Assembly: GCA_031460455.1 (NCBI GenBank)
Contig: JAVKTQ010000019.1
Span: forward strand, 1-64,000
Reading direction: 5' to 3'
Length of the DNA: 64,000 nt
From: Sporomusaceae bacterium
GTDB taxonomy: Bacteria; Bacillota; Negativicutes; Sporomusales; UBA7701
The translations under genes and the position numbers were made by a program. Positions 34,676 through 43,749 of the stretch are shown one piece after another. The notes under the pieces are model-generated. The model did no database searches. It saw nothing but the letters and a program-made list of their open reading frames with translations, and had not been told where the DNA came from. The number at the start of each line of letters is the position of its first letter. Positions within the stretch are counted from its first letter, which is position 1.

Positions 34676-35251
34676 ATGGAAGCTAATTTAATCCCTTTTA
34701 TCTACACTGCCGTCTTTGCCGCCATTGTTGTTACGCTTGTACCCAGACAGGAAATCCGGCGGCTATCGATCTACGGGATTATTTTCGGGGGGGCTTTTGA
34801 TGCTATTGTTGTCGGCGCAGCAAACCTACTTGGAGAATTCAGATATATAAACTATGAGCCCTTTGGCATGCTGGGAATACATTTTTTGGCTCCTGTCTCA
34901 TGGACATTGTTTTTTATAATATATTTTTATCACTTGCCTACGAAAAAAGTTTATATTTATATGTATACGACCATGGGGATATTCTATAGCATGATGTTTT
35001 GCCAAATGCTTACGAAACTGGGGGTATTATCGCTAGCGCATGGAATATATGACTCGATTATCCCGTTTATACCTTGGTATATCATAGCCACCTGGGGTTA
35101 TCTAAAATTAACGAAAATTGACGATAGCTTTGCGAGCGTAAACCAAATGGAGCATGAGCACCGCCAATATTTTAGTCCGATCTATAATCCTGTAGCAAAA
35201 CCGCTTCCAGACCAGAATGAAGACGGCGGAGATAGACCCCCAAAAGAATGA
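34676..35251 (+). CDS. Multi-spanning membrane protein, unknown
   Basis: A protein of about 191 residues with five to six hydrophobic helices (IPFIYTAVFAAIVVTLV, GIIFGGAFDAIVVGAANLL, LAPVSWTLFFIIYFYHL, VYIYMYTTMGIFYSMMF, SIIPFIPWYIIATW). It has a hydrophilic tail rich in Asp/Glu (DQNEDGGDRPPKE). I chose the ATG at 34676, spaced 9 bases from AAGGGAG. No family is recognised. AT content is higher than in the core genes. Confidence 0.75.
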   Translation: MEANLIPFIYTAVFAAIVVTLVPRQEIRRLSIYGIIFGGAFDAIVVGAANLLGEFRYINYEPFGMLGIHFLAPVSWTLFFIIYFYHLPTKKVYIYMYTTMGIFYSMMFCQMLTKLGVLSLAHGIYDSIIPFIPWYIIATWGYLKLTKIDDSFASVNQMEHEHRQYFSPIYNPVAKPLPDQNEDGGDRPPKE

Positions 35252-35269
35252 TGGTATATTGCCCGGAAA

Positions 35270-35340
35270 CGGATCGCCCCCTACCGTCCAAATCCGCAAA
35301 AATCCAAGCACCGCATAAAGCGGGCATGGATTTTTTTCAG
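35270..35340 (+). repeat. Family C terminator cassette, copy 3
   Basis: TCCAAATCCGCAAAAATCC and the hairpin AAGCACCGC-ataa-GCGGGCAT (two mismatches) with a T run. It closely resembles 27565-27626 and 34136-34203. Confidence 0.75.
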
Positions 35341-35368
35341 TACCGGCGACCCGGTTCCCACAAATAGC

Positions 35369-35396
35369 GAAGAGCACCGTAAAAACGGTGCTCTTC
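35369..35396 (-). terminator. Hairpin downstream of the lhgO-type gene
   Basis: GAAGAGCACCGT-aaaa-ACGGTGCTCTTC, a perfect 12-bp stem 16 bases beyond the stop of the minus-strand gene. There is no T run. Confidence 0.6.
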
Positions 35397-35411
35397 CAGA
35401 CTGCGGAAAAC

Positions 35412-36548
35412 CTACAAACCGGCGTCCACCATATCGGCCACATGGTTGGCGATCGCCAGGCACGCCGTCAGTCCCGGCGATTCGATGCCCACCAGATTGA
35501 TAAGTCCCGGCAGGCCCCGCTCCGTCTCGTGGCGGATGACAAAATCGGCCACCGCCCCGTCCGCCACCTTCAGCTTCGGCCGCATCCCCGCCATATCCGG
35601 CGCCAGGTCCTCGCGCCCGATGAACGGCAGATACGTCGCCGCCGCCTGGTAAAACTCCTCCAGGTGATCCGGAGCGACGTCATAGTCCTCCCGCTCGGTC
35701 GCGTTAACCACATTCGGCCCCAGGCGGGCGCGCCCGTCGAGGCTCTTGGTCACGTGCGTCCCCAGCCCCTTCAGTCCGTGGAGAGGCGGCGGATAAATAA
35801 GGTGGTTCATAAGCTTCGACTTGCCCATCGCCACCGAAAAATACTCGCCCTTCACCGGGTTGATGTCATACCCGGCCGCGGCCGTATCGATGCCGCACAT
35901 CGCCGCGATCTTGTCCGCGTACAGCCCGGCGCAGTTTATCAGCCAGCGGCATTCGATCGCGTCCGTCTGCCCGTCCGGGCCCAGGAAAGACACCTCATAG
36001 CCGTCGGCCACCGGCTTGACGCCGGTCACCTGATGCTTATACGCCAGCATCGCGTAATTGGCTGTCGCCAGATGCTCCAGCCGCGCCATCAGCTTATGGC
36101 TGTCGATAATGCCGGTCGACGCCGAGTACAGCGCCGCCGCCGCCGTCACGTTCGGCTCCAGCTTCTTCGCCTCGGCGGCGGTGAGCCTCGTAAGCTCCGG
36201 GACGCCGTTGGCGGTCCCCTGGGCGTAAACCTTCTCGATCGCCTCGATCTCCGCCTCTTCGCGGGCCACGATCAGCTTGCCGATCTTTTGAAAAGGAACC
36301 TCTTGTTTCTCGCAAAATTCATAAAGCAGCGGGTTGCCGGCCACGCACAGTTTCGCCTTGAGGCTGCCGGTCGGATAATACATCCCGGCGTGGATAACCT
36401 CGCTGTTGCGGCTCGAAGTATCCTGGCCAAACTTGCCGTGGCGCTCCAGCACGATAGTAGCCAGTTCGTCCTGCCGGCGGGAAATCTCCGCCGCCACGGC
36501 CAGGCCGACGACCCCCGCGCCGACGATCGCGATATCGAGTTTCTCCAT
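35412..36548 (-). CDS. NAD(P)/FAD-dependent oxidoreductase, LhgO type
   Basis: A 378-residue flavoenzyme of the D-amino-acid-oxidase-like fold. The N-terminal dinucleotide motif is DIAIVGAGVVGLAVAAEISRR, followed by the characteristic GQDTSSRNSEVIHAGMYYPTGSLKAKLCVAGN segment of L-2-hydroxyglutarate oxidase (LhgO) and relatives. A C-terminal FAD motif RPKL...GLINLVGIESPGLTA is present. It would oxidise a hydroxy acid using a membrane or quinone acceptor. I chose the ATG at 36548, behind AAAGGGGGTG; longer readings lack a site. It is monocistronic. Confidence 0.9.
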   Translation of the reverse strand: MEKLDIAIVGAGVVGLAVAAEISRRQDELATIVLERHGKFGQDTSSRNSEVIHAGMYYPTGSLKAKLCVAGNPLLYEFCEKQEVPFQKIGKLIVAREEAEIEAIEKVYAQGTANGVPELTRLTAAEAKKLEPNVTAAAALYSASTGIIDSHKLMARLEHLATANYAMLAYKHQVTGVKPVADGYEVSFLGPDGQTDAIECRWLINCAGLYADKIAAMCGIDTAAAGYDINPVKGEYFSVAMGKSKLMNHLIYPPPLHGLKGLGTHVTKSLDGRARLGPNVVNATEREDYDVAPDHLEEFYQAAATYLPFIGREDLAPDMAGMRPKLKVADGAVADFVIRHETERGLPGLINLVGIESPGLTACLAIANHVADMVDAGL

Positions 36549-36767
36549 GTCGCACCCCCTTTGGATACCATTCTTTTCGCGATAATTCGCCCGGTATCCT
36601 GCCCGCGTGCCAAAAATTGACACAGGATATTCCCCGGCCGGGCAGCCATGCTTATTATTTTTGGATACCAGATTTTGCTTAAGAAATTTTTTGAAATTAC
36701 GACAATATATAGTAGGAGCGAAATATTCTTTCCTCATGGAAGGGACAAGGAATCTCCACGGAGGGAC

Positions 36768-37316
36768 GTGAACCCATTGACCCCCAATCAGCGTAAATTC
36801 CGCCGCATAAACTTCAAAACACTCATGACCGCCGTCGGGTTCACCACTCCCCAGGGCGAAAACCTGCGGCGCAACTATCAGCTGCCCCTTGAAGACATCA
36901 GCGCCGGCGGCCTTCGCTATACAAGCAAATTCGCCCTCCCGGTCGGCACCCGGCTCGACCTCGTCTTCCAGCTCATCGACCGTAAAGTGCGGGGAACAGT
37001 CGAGGTCGTCCGTTCGATCAAGAATAAATCCGGAGCCTATGATATCGGCTGTCAGTTCGTCTCCATCAACCCCGTCACCCAGGAAGACATCATCAAATTC
37101 GTCACCCTCTCCTCGGTGCGCGATTCTCAGCCCAGTTCCTTCTACAGTCTTAAAGAAAGCGCCAGTCCCGCCAACCAGCCCATAACCTGCGTCAACTGCC
37201 GCTGCGCCGACTGCGGCGACAAAGAAACCTGCCGGGCCTGCTACAAGCCTAACTGCGGCAAACGCTTCTGCCGCATGTACCGGCCCGCGCGCCAGGATTT
37301 GCGGCGCAGAACGTAA
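36768..37316 (+). CDS. PilZ-domain protein with a cysteine-rich tail
   Basis: A 182-residue protein. The c-di-GMP-binding PilZ domain (about 5-115) has the RxxxR motif (RKFRRINF) and the D-S-GG motif (LEDISAGGLRY). The last 60 residues contain a dense Cys array (CVNCRCADCGDKETCRACYKPNCGKRFC) that likely binds metal. It starts with GTG at 36768 behind GGAGG. It would read c-di-GMP made by the cyclases at 5972 and 10060. The Cys tail is unusual for PilZ proteins. Confidence 0.88.
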   Translation: MNPLTPNQRKFRRINFKTLMTAVGFTTPQGENLRRNYQLPLEDISAGGLRYTSKFALPVGTRLDLVFQLIDRKVRGTVEVVRSIKNKSGAYDIGCQFVSINPVTQEDIIKFVTLSSVRDSQPSSFYSLKESASPANQPITCVNCRCADCGDKETCRACYKPNCGKRFCRMYRPARQDLRRRT

Positions 37317-37324
37317 AACAAGCC

Positions 37325-37354
37325 AGCCGGGGCGAAATTATCCCCCGGCTTTTC
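37325..37354 (+). terminator. Terminator of the PilZ gene
   Basis: AGCCGGGG (37325-37332) pairs with CCCCCGGCT (37342-37350), followed by TTTC. Confidence 0.75.
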
Positions 37355-37435
37355 TGTTTCCCGTTCCCCTTGCAGGATAATCGCAAGACTTTAGGGAATA
37401 TTCCGCTTACGAAAAATACAAAGATGAGGTGACCC

Positions 37436-38158
37436 ATGCCGCTTGCGCGACAGCTAACCTGCATCGCCGTCCTCGCCCTGCTTCTGATCTGCGCTCCCGC
37501 CCACGCCGCCCCCGAAGGCGCCGCCGAGCCGTCACAGGCCGCTTCTCAGGCCGACGGCCAGGGCTTCTACGACCGCATCATGACAATCCTGAAGCAGCAG
37601 CCCAAACTTGAACCCGCCTCCGTTCCGGCCGTCAAAGCCGTCAAAGGGCACACGCCCATCTTCGGACAGGCCGAGATAACCAAAGAACAGATGGCGAGCT
37701 TTATCCGCCGCCATAATCCGCTGCCCAAGCTTTCCGTGGCCATCGAAGAACTCGTCGATATTTACTGGGAGGAAGCGGGCCACGAAGGCATTCGCCCCGA
37801 CCTCGCCCTCGCCCAGGCCATCCTCGAAACCGGCTACTTCCGCTTCGGCGGCGACGTGCTGCCCGTCCAGAACAACTTCGCCGGCATCGGCACCACCGGC
37901 GGCGGCCCCCGCGGCGCCTCGTTCGAATCCGCCCGCCTCGGCGTGCGGGCCCATATCCAGCACCTTCTCGCCTACACCACCACCCGCGAACCGATCAAGC
38001 CGATAATCGACCCGCGCTACAACCTCGTGCGGGCCATCCCCCACTACTTCGCCCAGTGCCAGACATGGGAAAGCCTCGGCGGCAAATGGGCCATCCCCGG
38101 GGTCGGCTACGGCGAAAAAATCGTCAAAATCATCGCCTACATAAAAGGCGACGGGTAA
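37436..38158 (+). CDS. Secreted N-acetylglucosaminidase-like protein
   Basis: A 240-residue exported protein. A signal peptide (residues 1-24, ending AHA) and a low-complexity linker precede a glucosaminidase domain (about 85-238): EEAGHEGIRPDLALAQAILETGYFRFGGDVLPVQNNFAGIGTTGGG with the catalytic Glu in ILETG, followed by RAHIQHLL and YFAQCQTWESLGGKWA. It should cleave peptidoglycan glycan strands, in cell-wall growth or sporulation. GAGGTG precedes the ATG. A gcgacggg/cccgtcgc hairpin at the stop likely ends transcription. Confidence 0.92.
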   Translation: MPLARQLTCIAVLALLLICAPAHAAPEGAAEPSQAASQADGQGFYDRIMTILKQQPKLEPASVPAVKAVKGHTPIFGQAEITKEQMASFIRRHNPLPKLSVAIEELVDIYWEEAGHEGIRPDLALAQAILETGYFRFGGDVLPVQNNFAGIGTTGGGPRGASFESARLGVRAHIQHLLAYTTTREPIKPIIDPRYNLVRAIPHYFAQCQTWESLGGKWAIPGVGYGEKIVKIIAYIKGDG

Positions 38159-38194
38159 AAAACCCGTCGCCCGCATCGCTGTCAGTGCTCCTGC

Positions 38195-38236
38195 CAGGGT
38201 AAACGCCAGAGAAAATGTCAGGGTAAACGCCAGAGA
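38195..38236 (+). repeat. Two-copy direct repeat
   Basis: CAGGGTAAACGCCAGAGA occurs at 38195-38212 and 38219-38236 (period 24). It lies between convergent genes. Function is not visible. Confidence 0.7.
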
Positions 38237-38239
38237 TTG

Positions 38240-38473
38240 TCAGTGATTTGTCAGAGGGGATCCGGCGCTTGACGCCACCGCAAAATACCACCGCCGGGCG
38301 ATGCGGGCGTGCCTTTTCAGGTCCGCCGCCAGCCGCCGCTGCTGGTTTTGCGACAACCCCTCCCAGCTTAAATAACCGCTGTAAATGCCTACAACCCGCG
38401 CCACGTCTGGCTCGGAATACCCCAGATGCCTCAGCACCGTCAACTCGGCCTCGATGCTCGCCGCGTAGTCCAT
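38240..38473 (-). CDS. Small basic protein, function unknown
   Basis: A 77-residue protein with alpha-helical composition (DYAASIEAELTVLRHLGYSEPDVARVVGIYSGYLSWEGLSQNQQRRLAADLKRHARIARRWYFAV). I chose the ATG at 38473, behind GGGGAGG; a longer reading to 38557 has no site. The pattern could be a small helical DNA- or RNA-binding protein, but no family is recognised. Confidence 0.55.
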   Translation of the reverse strand: MDYAASIEAELTVLRHLGYSEPDVARVVGIYSGYLSWEGLSQNQQRRLAADLKRHARIARRWYFAVASSAGSPLTNH

Positions 38474-38733
38474 CGTTCGCCTCCCCTCAGGCCGCGCCGC
38501 CGTTTCCGCTGCATCCCCACGGCTTAGCTGCTGCGGCCGTTCTCCGGACTGCGCCATTTTATAGTGTACCCCCCGCAGCGCAAAAAGCTGCTTTTTTTGT
38601 CCCCCGGCGTTACTTTTTGGCTTGAGCGGCGTTTAAGTGAGTACTGGCAAACGAACGCCCCGTAAGCATGATTTCACCGCCGAGTGGGAAGATTGAAAAA
38701 GCGTTCAGTTTCCTCCCGAGGCGGTGATGCGAG

Positions 38734-39291
38734 GTGTCGGACGAAAAGGTGCTCATAGCCCAGGCGCAGCAAGGCGACAAGGCTGCGCTTGAAACGCTTG
38801 TATCCAGGTATTGGCAGCCGGTGTACCGACTGGCCTGCCTGAAAACGGCCAATAGCGAAGACGCCCAGGAGATAACGCAGGAGACTTTTCTCAAGGCGTT
38901 TAGAGCCCTGCCGGGCTACCGGGAGACGAACGCGTCCTTTAAGACCTACCTCGGCAGGATAGCGTTAAATCTGATCACCGACCACTGGCGCAAGAAAGGG
39001 CGGTCGCCACAGGTCGTGGCGCTGGCCGATTTCCAGGAACCGCTTGCCGACCCCGCGCCGCTGCCGGAAGACAGCGCGCTGTCCAAGGAGCGGCGGGAGG
39101 GCATTGCGCGGATGGTGGCGATGCTGCCCGCCGAGCAGCGCCAGGCGGTGGAACTGAGGATATTCGCCGCCCTGTCCCTTCAGGAGACCGCCAAGCTGAT
39201 GGGCAAGACGGAGGCGGCGGTGAAGATGCTCCAGCAACGTGCTTTGAAGAATCTGCGCCGCTTGTTTCAGGAACACGGAATTATCGGCTAG
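38734..39291 (+). CDS. ECF RNA polymerase sigma factor
   Basis: A 185-residue extracytoplasmic-function sigma factor (SigW/RpoE class). The sigma-2 region has EDAQEITQETFLKAFRALPGYRETNASFKTYLGRIALNLI, and the sigma-4 region ends MGKTEAAVKMLQQRALKNLRRLF. It starts with GTG. The next gene begins 12 bases after its stop and encodes a membrane-anchored anti-sigma-type protein, so the two form a sigma/anti-sigma pair with the secreted gene at 40302 as third member. Confidence 0.93.
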   Translation: MSDEKVLIAQAQQGDKAALETLVSRYWQPVYRLACLKTANSEDAQEITQETFLKAFRALPGYRETNASFKTYLGRIALNLITDHWRKKGRSPQVVALADFQEPLADPAPLPEDSALSKERREGIARMVAMLPAEQRQAVELRIFAALSLQETAKLMGKTEAAVKMLQQRALKNLRRLFQEHGIIG

Positions 39292-39303
39292 GAGGTGAAC
39301 GCG

Positions 39304-40203
39304 ATGGGGCACAAGGAAAATGAAAAACTTACCGAGCTGTCGGCGGCGCTCGACGCACTGAACCGCGGCGAACAGCCTGACAGCGGCGACGAAGAGACGA
39401 AGGAGCTGGCCGAAGTCGCGCTTCTTCTCAAACGGACCGGTCCGCCGCCGGCCGTGCTGGCTGGGCTGGTGGATAAGCTGGGGGACGAATTGGCCGCGAA
39501 GAGGAAACGGCGCCGGCTGTGGCTGACCTCGGGGGCCGCCGGTACGGCGGCGGCCGCGATGCTGGTTTTCGCCTTCAACCTCGGCCCGTCGGCGCCGCCC
39601 CCGCCCCAACTGGCCATCCCGCCCGCCGGCAGTGTAGTGATCGAGAGTATCCCGGCCCCGCAGCCGGCGACCGATGTCGCCGCGGGGGCGGCCAAAGCCG
39701 ACATGGCTAAAGACGGGTCTGCGGCGGCAAAACGGCCGGCACAGACCGCGGATACGGCAGCGGCCTCTGTCCGCGAGGCGGCGCCGCCTGCCCAGGACCG
39801 GCCGGTGGCGGCGGCCGCCGACGGCGGCCGGAACGAACAGCGGATGATGTTGGCCAAGGCGCCGGAAAAAGCGCCGGAGAAGGCCGCGAATAAGCTGGCG
39901 AAGACGCCGGCGACCCCGACGGCGGCCTACCTCGCCTGGCCGGGCCGCCAGCCGGACGAAGTGACGGTGGATAAAGCAACCGCGACTATCCGCCAGGTGT
40001 ACGGCCGCGGCGACGCAGCGATTGTCATCATCCAACGGGCCGCGCCGGATACTGCTCAAGCGGCTGCCGACGGCGCGGCGGAGGTAAGCGCCGCCAAGGG
40101 TAAGACCAACAGGGTGACAGTGACTGTTAAGGATACGGTGGTAACGGTGGAAGGCAACCTTCCGGAGGACGAATTGGAGAAAATCGCCCGGTCGCTGGAG
40201 TAG
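39304..40203 (+). CDS. Single-span anti-sigma-type membrane protein
   Basis: A 299-residue protein. An N-terminal cytoplasmic part of about 75 residues (LTELSAALDALNRGEQPDSGDEETKELAEVALLLKRTGPPPAVLAGLVDKLGDELAAKRKRR) precedes one transmembrane helix (about 76-98). An Ala/Pro-rich extracytoplasmic linker and a small beta-rich C-terminal domain (VTVTVKDTVVTVEGNLPEDELEKIARSLE) follow. The ATG is right behind AGGAGGTG. Position and architecture point to an anti-sigma factor for the preceding ECF. No classic zinc motif HxxxCxxC is visible. Confidence 0.8.
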   Translation: MGHKENEKLTELSAALDALNRGEQPDSGDEETKELAEVALLLKRTGPPPAVLAGLVDKLGDELAAKRKRRRLWLTSGAAGTAAAAMLVFAFNLGPSAPPPPQLAIPPAGSVVIESIPAPQPATDVAAGAAKADMAKDGSAAAKRPAQTADTAAASVREAAPPAQDRPVAAAADGGRNEQRMMLAKAPEKAPEKAANKLAKTPATPTAAYLAWPGRQPDEVTVDKATATIRQVYGRGDAAIVIIQRAAPDTAQAAADGAAEVSAAKGKTNRVTVTVKDTVVTVEGNLPEDELEKIARSLE

Positions 40204-40301
40204 CGCCAGGCGATTTTTCCTTTTCCGGCCGTTACCTTTCCGGGCGGGGCGCGTTTGATAGGGTGAGGTGACTATTCAGTCAGCCGCGAAAGGAGTAGAT
40301 G

Positions 40302-41711
40302 ATGTTGAACAGAAGCACCAAGATTACTTATAGTATCGCCGCCCTGGCGCTTTTTGCGGGGGCGCTGGCGACTCTGGCCATGCCGGACGAAGCGGCGGCT
40401 AAATGGCTGAGTTTCACGCAGCATTACGAACGGCGGATCGAGGCGGTCGCCCATGCCGAGCCGGCACCGGCAGAGGTCCAGGCGGCCGAAACCGAGTCCG
40501 GCGACGCGGCCGCGACGGTGGAGGCGAGCGGCGAAGCGGCCGTTACCACCGCCGACGGCAAGACGGCCCGTGTTATTATCGAGGGCGCGGCCGACGAGAC
40601 CAGGGTTATCAAGATAGACAAGGATGAGGCGGCCAAGCTGCAGGCGGAGGTTGCCGCCGGCCACCGGCCGTGGCTGCTCGATCCTGTCCAGGTAGTCAGG
40701 ACGAGCGCCGCCGAGTACGGTTTTTCAGCCTCGCGGGATACTTTTACCCTTATCTCCCAAGATTACAAGGGCCAGCGGTCGGGGACCGGCGAGGCCCAGG
40801 TGCTGGTCGGCCACGACGGCCGGTTCTATCTTGTCAAGCTTATCCAGCCGGCAGGTCCGGGGGCGCATAATATCTGGCGGATCGCCGCCGTCCGCGAGGT
40901 CAGGGCCGCGGTCCGCGAGCAGAAACCGGATGTGGGTCCGGGCGTGGAAGGGCTCGACTATGACAAGGTGATCAAATGGCAGCAGGCGGTGGACGCCGGC
41001 CGCGACCAATGGCGGCTCGATCCGCTGGAGGTTGCCAAGCGCGAAGGCAAGGACTACTATGGCTTCAGTGACGAGGACACGTTCACCGTTATCCGCAAGC
41101 ACAGCGCCACCCCTATCGCCCGCCACGGACAGGTGGATGTCGCGGTGAAGCACGGGGATAAGGTTTATACGATGATCATCGTGCGGCCGTTCGGCGGCGG
41201 CGGGGCGATCTGGACGACCTACCGGGTCGACAGGCCGGCTCCGCTGCCGGTGCCGCAGCCTTCAGGCAAGGTGATTTTCAAGACGGACAAGTACGACGGG
41301 TGGGACTGGTACAAGGGCGCGTACCCACGCGACATGGCGATGACGGTTATCGTCGATTATACAGCCCAGGCTGATAAGGAAAGCCGTATACCCGCAGATG
41401 TTCTGGCGCGGGCCAAGGAGGTCGATTACAGCGAGAAGGCGGTGCTGTTCGCCTATCTGGGCAGCGGCGGCGGCGCCGACGCCATCGGCATCGAGAAGGT
41501 GACGCTGGCAGGCAACAATATGACCGTCCAGGTGCGCACCCGGAGCGTCAAGCCGGGCGAGATGGAGACCAAGAATCTCACCGCTCCGTCCGACTTTGTC
41601 GCCATTGACCGCAAATACATCGATGTCTGGGGCGGCGTTAACGTGACCTTTGTCGACCAGCACGGCAAGGTGTTGGGCAAGGCTAAGGCATCGGTAGATC
41701 ATCACAGATAG
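40302..41711 (+). CDS. Secreted protein with duplicated domains and a PrcB-like tail
   Basis: A 469-residue exported protein, the third gene of the ECF operon. A signal segment (about 1-33) precedes a low-complexity linker. Then come two related repeats (WLLDPVQVVRTSAAEYGFSASRDTFTLI and WRLDPLEVAKREGKDYYGFSDEDTFTVI). The C-terminal domain (about 360-465) resembles the PrcB C-terminal fold (AVLFAYLGSGGGADAIGIEKVTLAGNNMTVQVRTRSV). It is probably the effector or sensor of the envelope response controlled by the ECF sigma (inference). I prefer ATG at 40302; the adjacent ATG at 40299 has a short spacing. Confidence 0.8.
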   Translation: MLNRSTKITYSIAALALFAGALATLAMPDEAAAKWLSFTQHYERRIEAVAHAEPAPAEVQAAETESGDAAATVEASGEAAVTTADGKTARVIIEGAADETRVIKIDKDEAAKLQAEVAAGHRPWLLDPVQVVRTSAAEYGFSASRDTFTLISQDYKGQRSGTGEAQVLVGHDGRFYLVKLIQPAGPGAHNIWRIAAVREVRAAVREQKPDVGPGVEGLDYDKVIKWQQAVDAGRDQWRLDPLEVAKREGKDYYGFSDEDTFTVIRKHSATPIARHGQVDVAVKHGDKVYTMIIVRPFGGGGAIWTTYRVDRPAPLPVPQPSGKVIFKTDKYDGWDWYKGAYPRDMAMTVIVDYTAQADKESRIPADVLARAKEVDYSEKAVLFAYLGSGGGADAIGIEKVTLAGNNMTVQVRTRSVKPGEMETKNLTAPSDFVAIDRKYIDVWGGVNVTFVDQHGKVLGKAKASVDHHR

Positions 41712-41720
41712 GACGATGAA

Positions 41721-41758
41721 CGAACAAAGACACCGGGCTTGCCCGGTGTCTTTGTTCG
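41721..41758. terminator. Bidirectional terminator
   Basis: A perfect palindrome CGAACAAAGACACCGGGC ... GCCCGGTGTCTTTGTTCG with a 2-base loop, between the convergent genes at 40302-41711 and 41773-43488. Confidence 0.9.
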
Positions 41759-41772
41759 CGTACTGCTTGGCG

Positions 41773-43488
41773 CTAGATTTTGAACCGGCCGACGGCGTTG
41801 GTGAGGTCTTCGGCCATCCGGGCCAGAGCGTGGCTGGAGGAGGCGATTTCTTCCATCGTGGCGGTCTGTTCCTCGGTGGCGGCGGAGACCGTTTCGGTCT
41901 GGGCAGAGGTGGCCTTGCCGACGGCGTCGATCTCGCGGACCGCGGCGACGATCTGCTGGCTGCCGGTGGCCATCTGTTGGATGGCGGTCGAGATTTCCCT
42001 GACTTGGGCGGTCGCGTCGTTGAAGGCGGCGAAGATTTGTTCGAAGGTCTGGCCGGCTTCGTTGACGACGGCTGTGCCGACGCGCACTTCGTCGGTGCCG
42101 GCGTTCATCGCCCTGACGGCGTTGTCGGTATCCTGCTGGATCTCGCCGATCAGGTCGGCGATCTGCTTGGCAGCTTCCTGAGATTGCTCGGCAAGTTTGC
42201 GGACTTCCTCGGCTACCACGGCGAAGCCGCGGCCCTGCTCGCCGGCCCTGGCGGCTTCGATCGCCGCGTTGAGGGCGAGGAGGTTGGTCTGGCCGGCGAT
42301 GCCGGCAATGGTGTCGACGATCTGGCCGATCTCTTTCGAGCGTTCGCCGAGCTTCGCCACTACCTGGGCGGAGCTGATGACGGTGTTTTCGATCTGTCCC
42401 ATCTGGGTGATCGCTTTTGCTACCGAGCGGCCGCCTTCCTTGGCGGCGTCGGCGGATCTGGCGGAGTTGTCGGCGACGGTGTTGGCGTTGGCGGCGATCT
42501 GCTGGATGCCGGCCGACATTTGCTCGATGGTCGCGGCGGTGTGATCGACGGCCTTGAGCTGCTTGGCGGCGCCGTCGGCGACGGCGGTGATGGCGCCGGC
42601 AACCTGGCTGGCGGCGAGGGAGGTCTGCTCGGCGCTGGCGCTGAGCTCTTCGGAGGAGGCGGCAACCTGTTCGGTGGACTGGGTTGTTTTCACAATCAGC
42701 TGGCGCAGTTCGTCCCGCATCGCGGTTATCGCCACGGCGAGCTGACCGAGTTCGTCCCTTGATTCGACGGCGATTTTCGTGTTGCGCAGGTCGCCCCCGG
42801 CGATCTCGCCGACGGCCGCCACCATCGTCTTCAAGGGGGTGGCGATGGCTCTGGCCAGCAGCAGGCCTAGGAAGATGGACAGCAGGACGGCAAGGACGGT
42901 GATGCCGACGATCATTTTTGTGGCGAGAGCGGCGGTGGCTTCGCCCTGCTCATAGAGTTCCTTGCCGAGTTTGACGTCGTATTTGCTTATGTCGGCGCGG
43001 ATGGACAGCGATTTGGCGAAGACGGGCTTGCTGGCCACGAAGAGGTCGAAGGCTTCTTTCTGCTTGCCGGTGGTGGCCAGTTTGATGATGTTGGCGCGGG
43101 CTTCCCGGTAGGCAGGCAGTTCTTTCGACAGTTCTTCGAATTTCTGCTTTTCGTAGGCATCCATGGCGGCGGTTTTTTGGTACTGTTCCTGAAGCTTGTT
43201 GATGGCTTTGGTGTTGTCGTCGATGGCCTGGAGGATGGCCTTCTGGGCGGCGGGATCGGCGGTCTGGATAAGCTCGAGCAGCTTGGATTCGGTGTCTTTG
43301 CTGATCAGCCTGACATCGGAAATCAGCTCGCTGGGCTCCATCCTCTCATCGTACAATTTGTGGGCCAGGCTGGCGATGTTTTTCGCCGAGTAAAGCCCGG
43401 CGCCGCCGACGACCACGCAGAGGATGACCAGCACGGTCAGAATACAGAGAATTTTTGCGGCAATTTTCATGTTCTTCAATAGTCCCAT
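41773..43488 (-). CDS. Methyl-accepting chemotaxis protein, four-helix-bundle sensor
   Basis: A 571-residue membrane chemoreceptor. TM1 (about 12-34) leads into a four-helix-bundle sensor (about 35-188), then TM2 (about 190-212), HAMP (about 213-265) and a signalling domain with tip [47 protein letters not shown]. The last residues are the FKI-type C-terminus also seen in the other MCPs (AVGRFKI; AVAKFRL in 17840-19816). No sigma-54 site was found upstream of its start. Confidence 0.94.
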   Translation of the reverse strand: MGLLKNMKIAAKILCILTVLVILCVVVGGAGLYSAKNIASLAHKLYDERMEPSELISDVRLISKDTESKLLELIQTADPAAQKAILQAIDDNTKAINKLQEQYQKTAAMDAYEKQKFEELSKELPAYREARANIIKLATTGKQKEAFDLFVASKPVFAKSLSIRADISKYDVKLGKELYEQGEATAALATKMIVGITVLAVLLSIFLGLLLARAIATPLKTMVAAVGEIAGGDLRNTKIAVESRDELGQLAVAITAMRDELRQLIVKTTQSTEQVAASSEELSASAEQTSLAASQVAGAITAVADGAAKQLKAVDHTAATIEQMSAGIQQIAANANTVADNSARSADAAKEGGRSVAKAITQMGQIENTVISSAQVVAKLGERSKEIGQIVDTIAGIAGQTNLLALNAAIEAARAGEQGRGFAVVAEEVRKLAEQSQEAAKQIADLIGEIQQDTDNAVRAMNAGTDEVRVGTAVVNEAGQTFEQIFAAFNDATAQVREISTAIQQMATGSQQIVAAVREIDAVGKATSAQTETVSAATEEQTATMEEIASSSHALARMAEDLTNAVGRFKI

Positions 43489-43749
43489 GTCTGCATCTCC
43501 CCATACTTAAGTTATACTTGTCCAGCATATCATCGAGAGAATGATATATATACCTAAGTATATTTTCCGGCATCGACAGAGTATTTTCATCCGGCGAAAA
43601 GCAGACAAGCGCAAATTTGCGGTTTGGCCCCTCGAACTACATTGTTGCAGGGCTTTGCGGCCAGGGCGGCTGTAATAAGGACACTATATACAAAGATGGA
43701 GAAAAATGAGAAATTTGTAAAACGGTGGAGTGTTTTGCGGTTAGTAATC

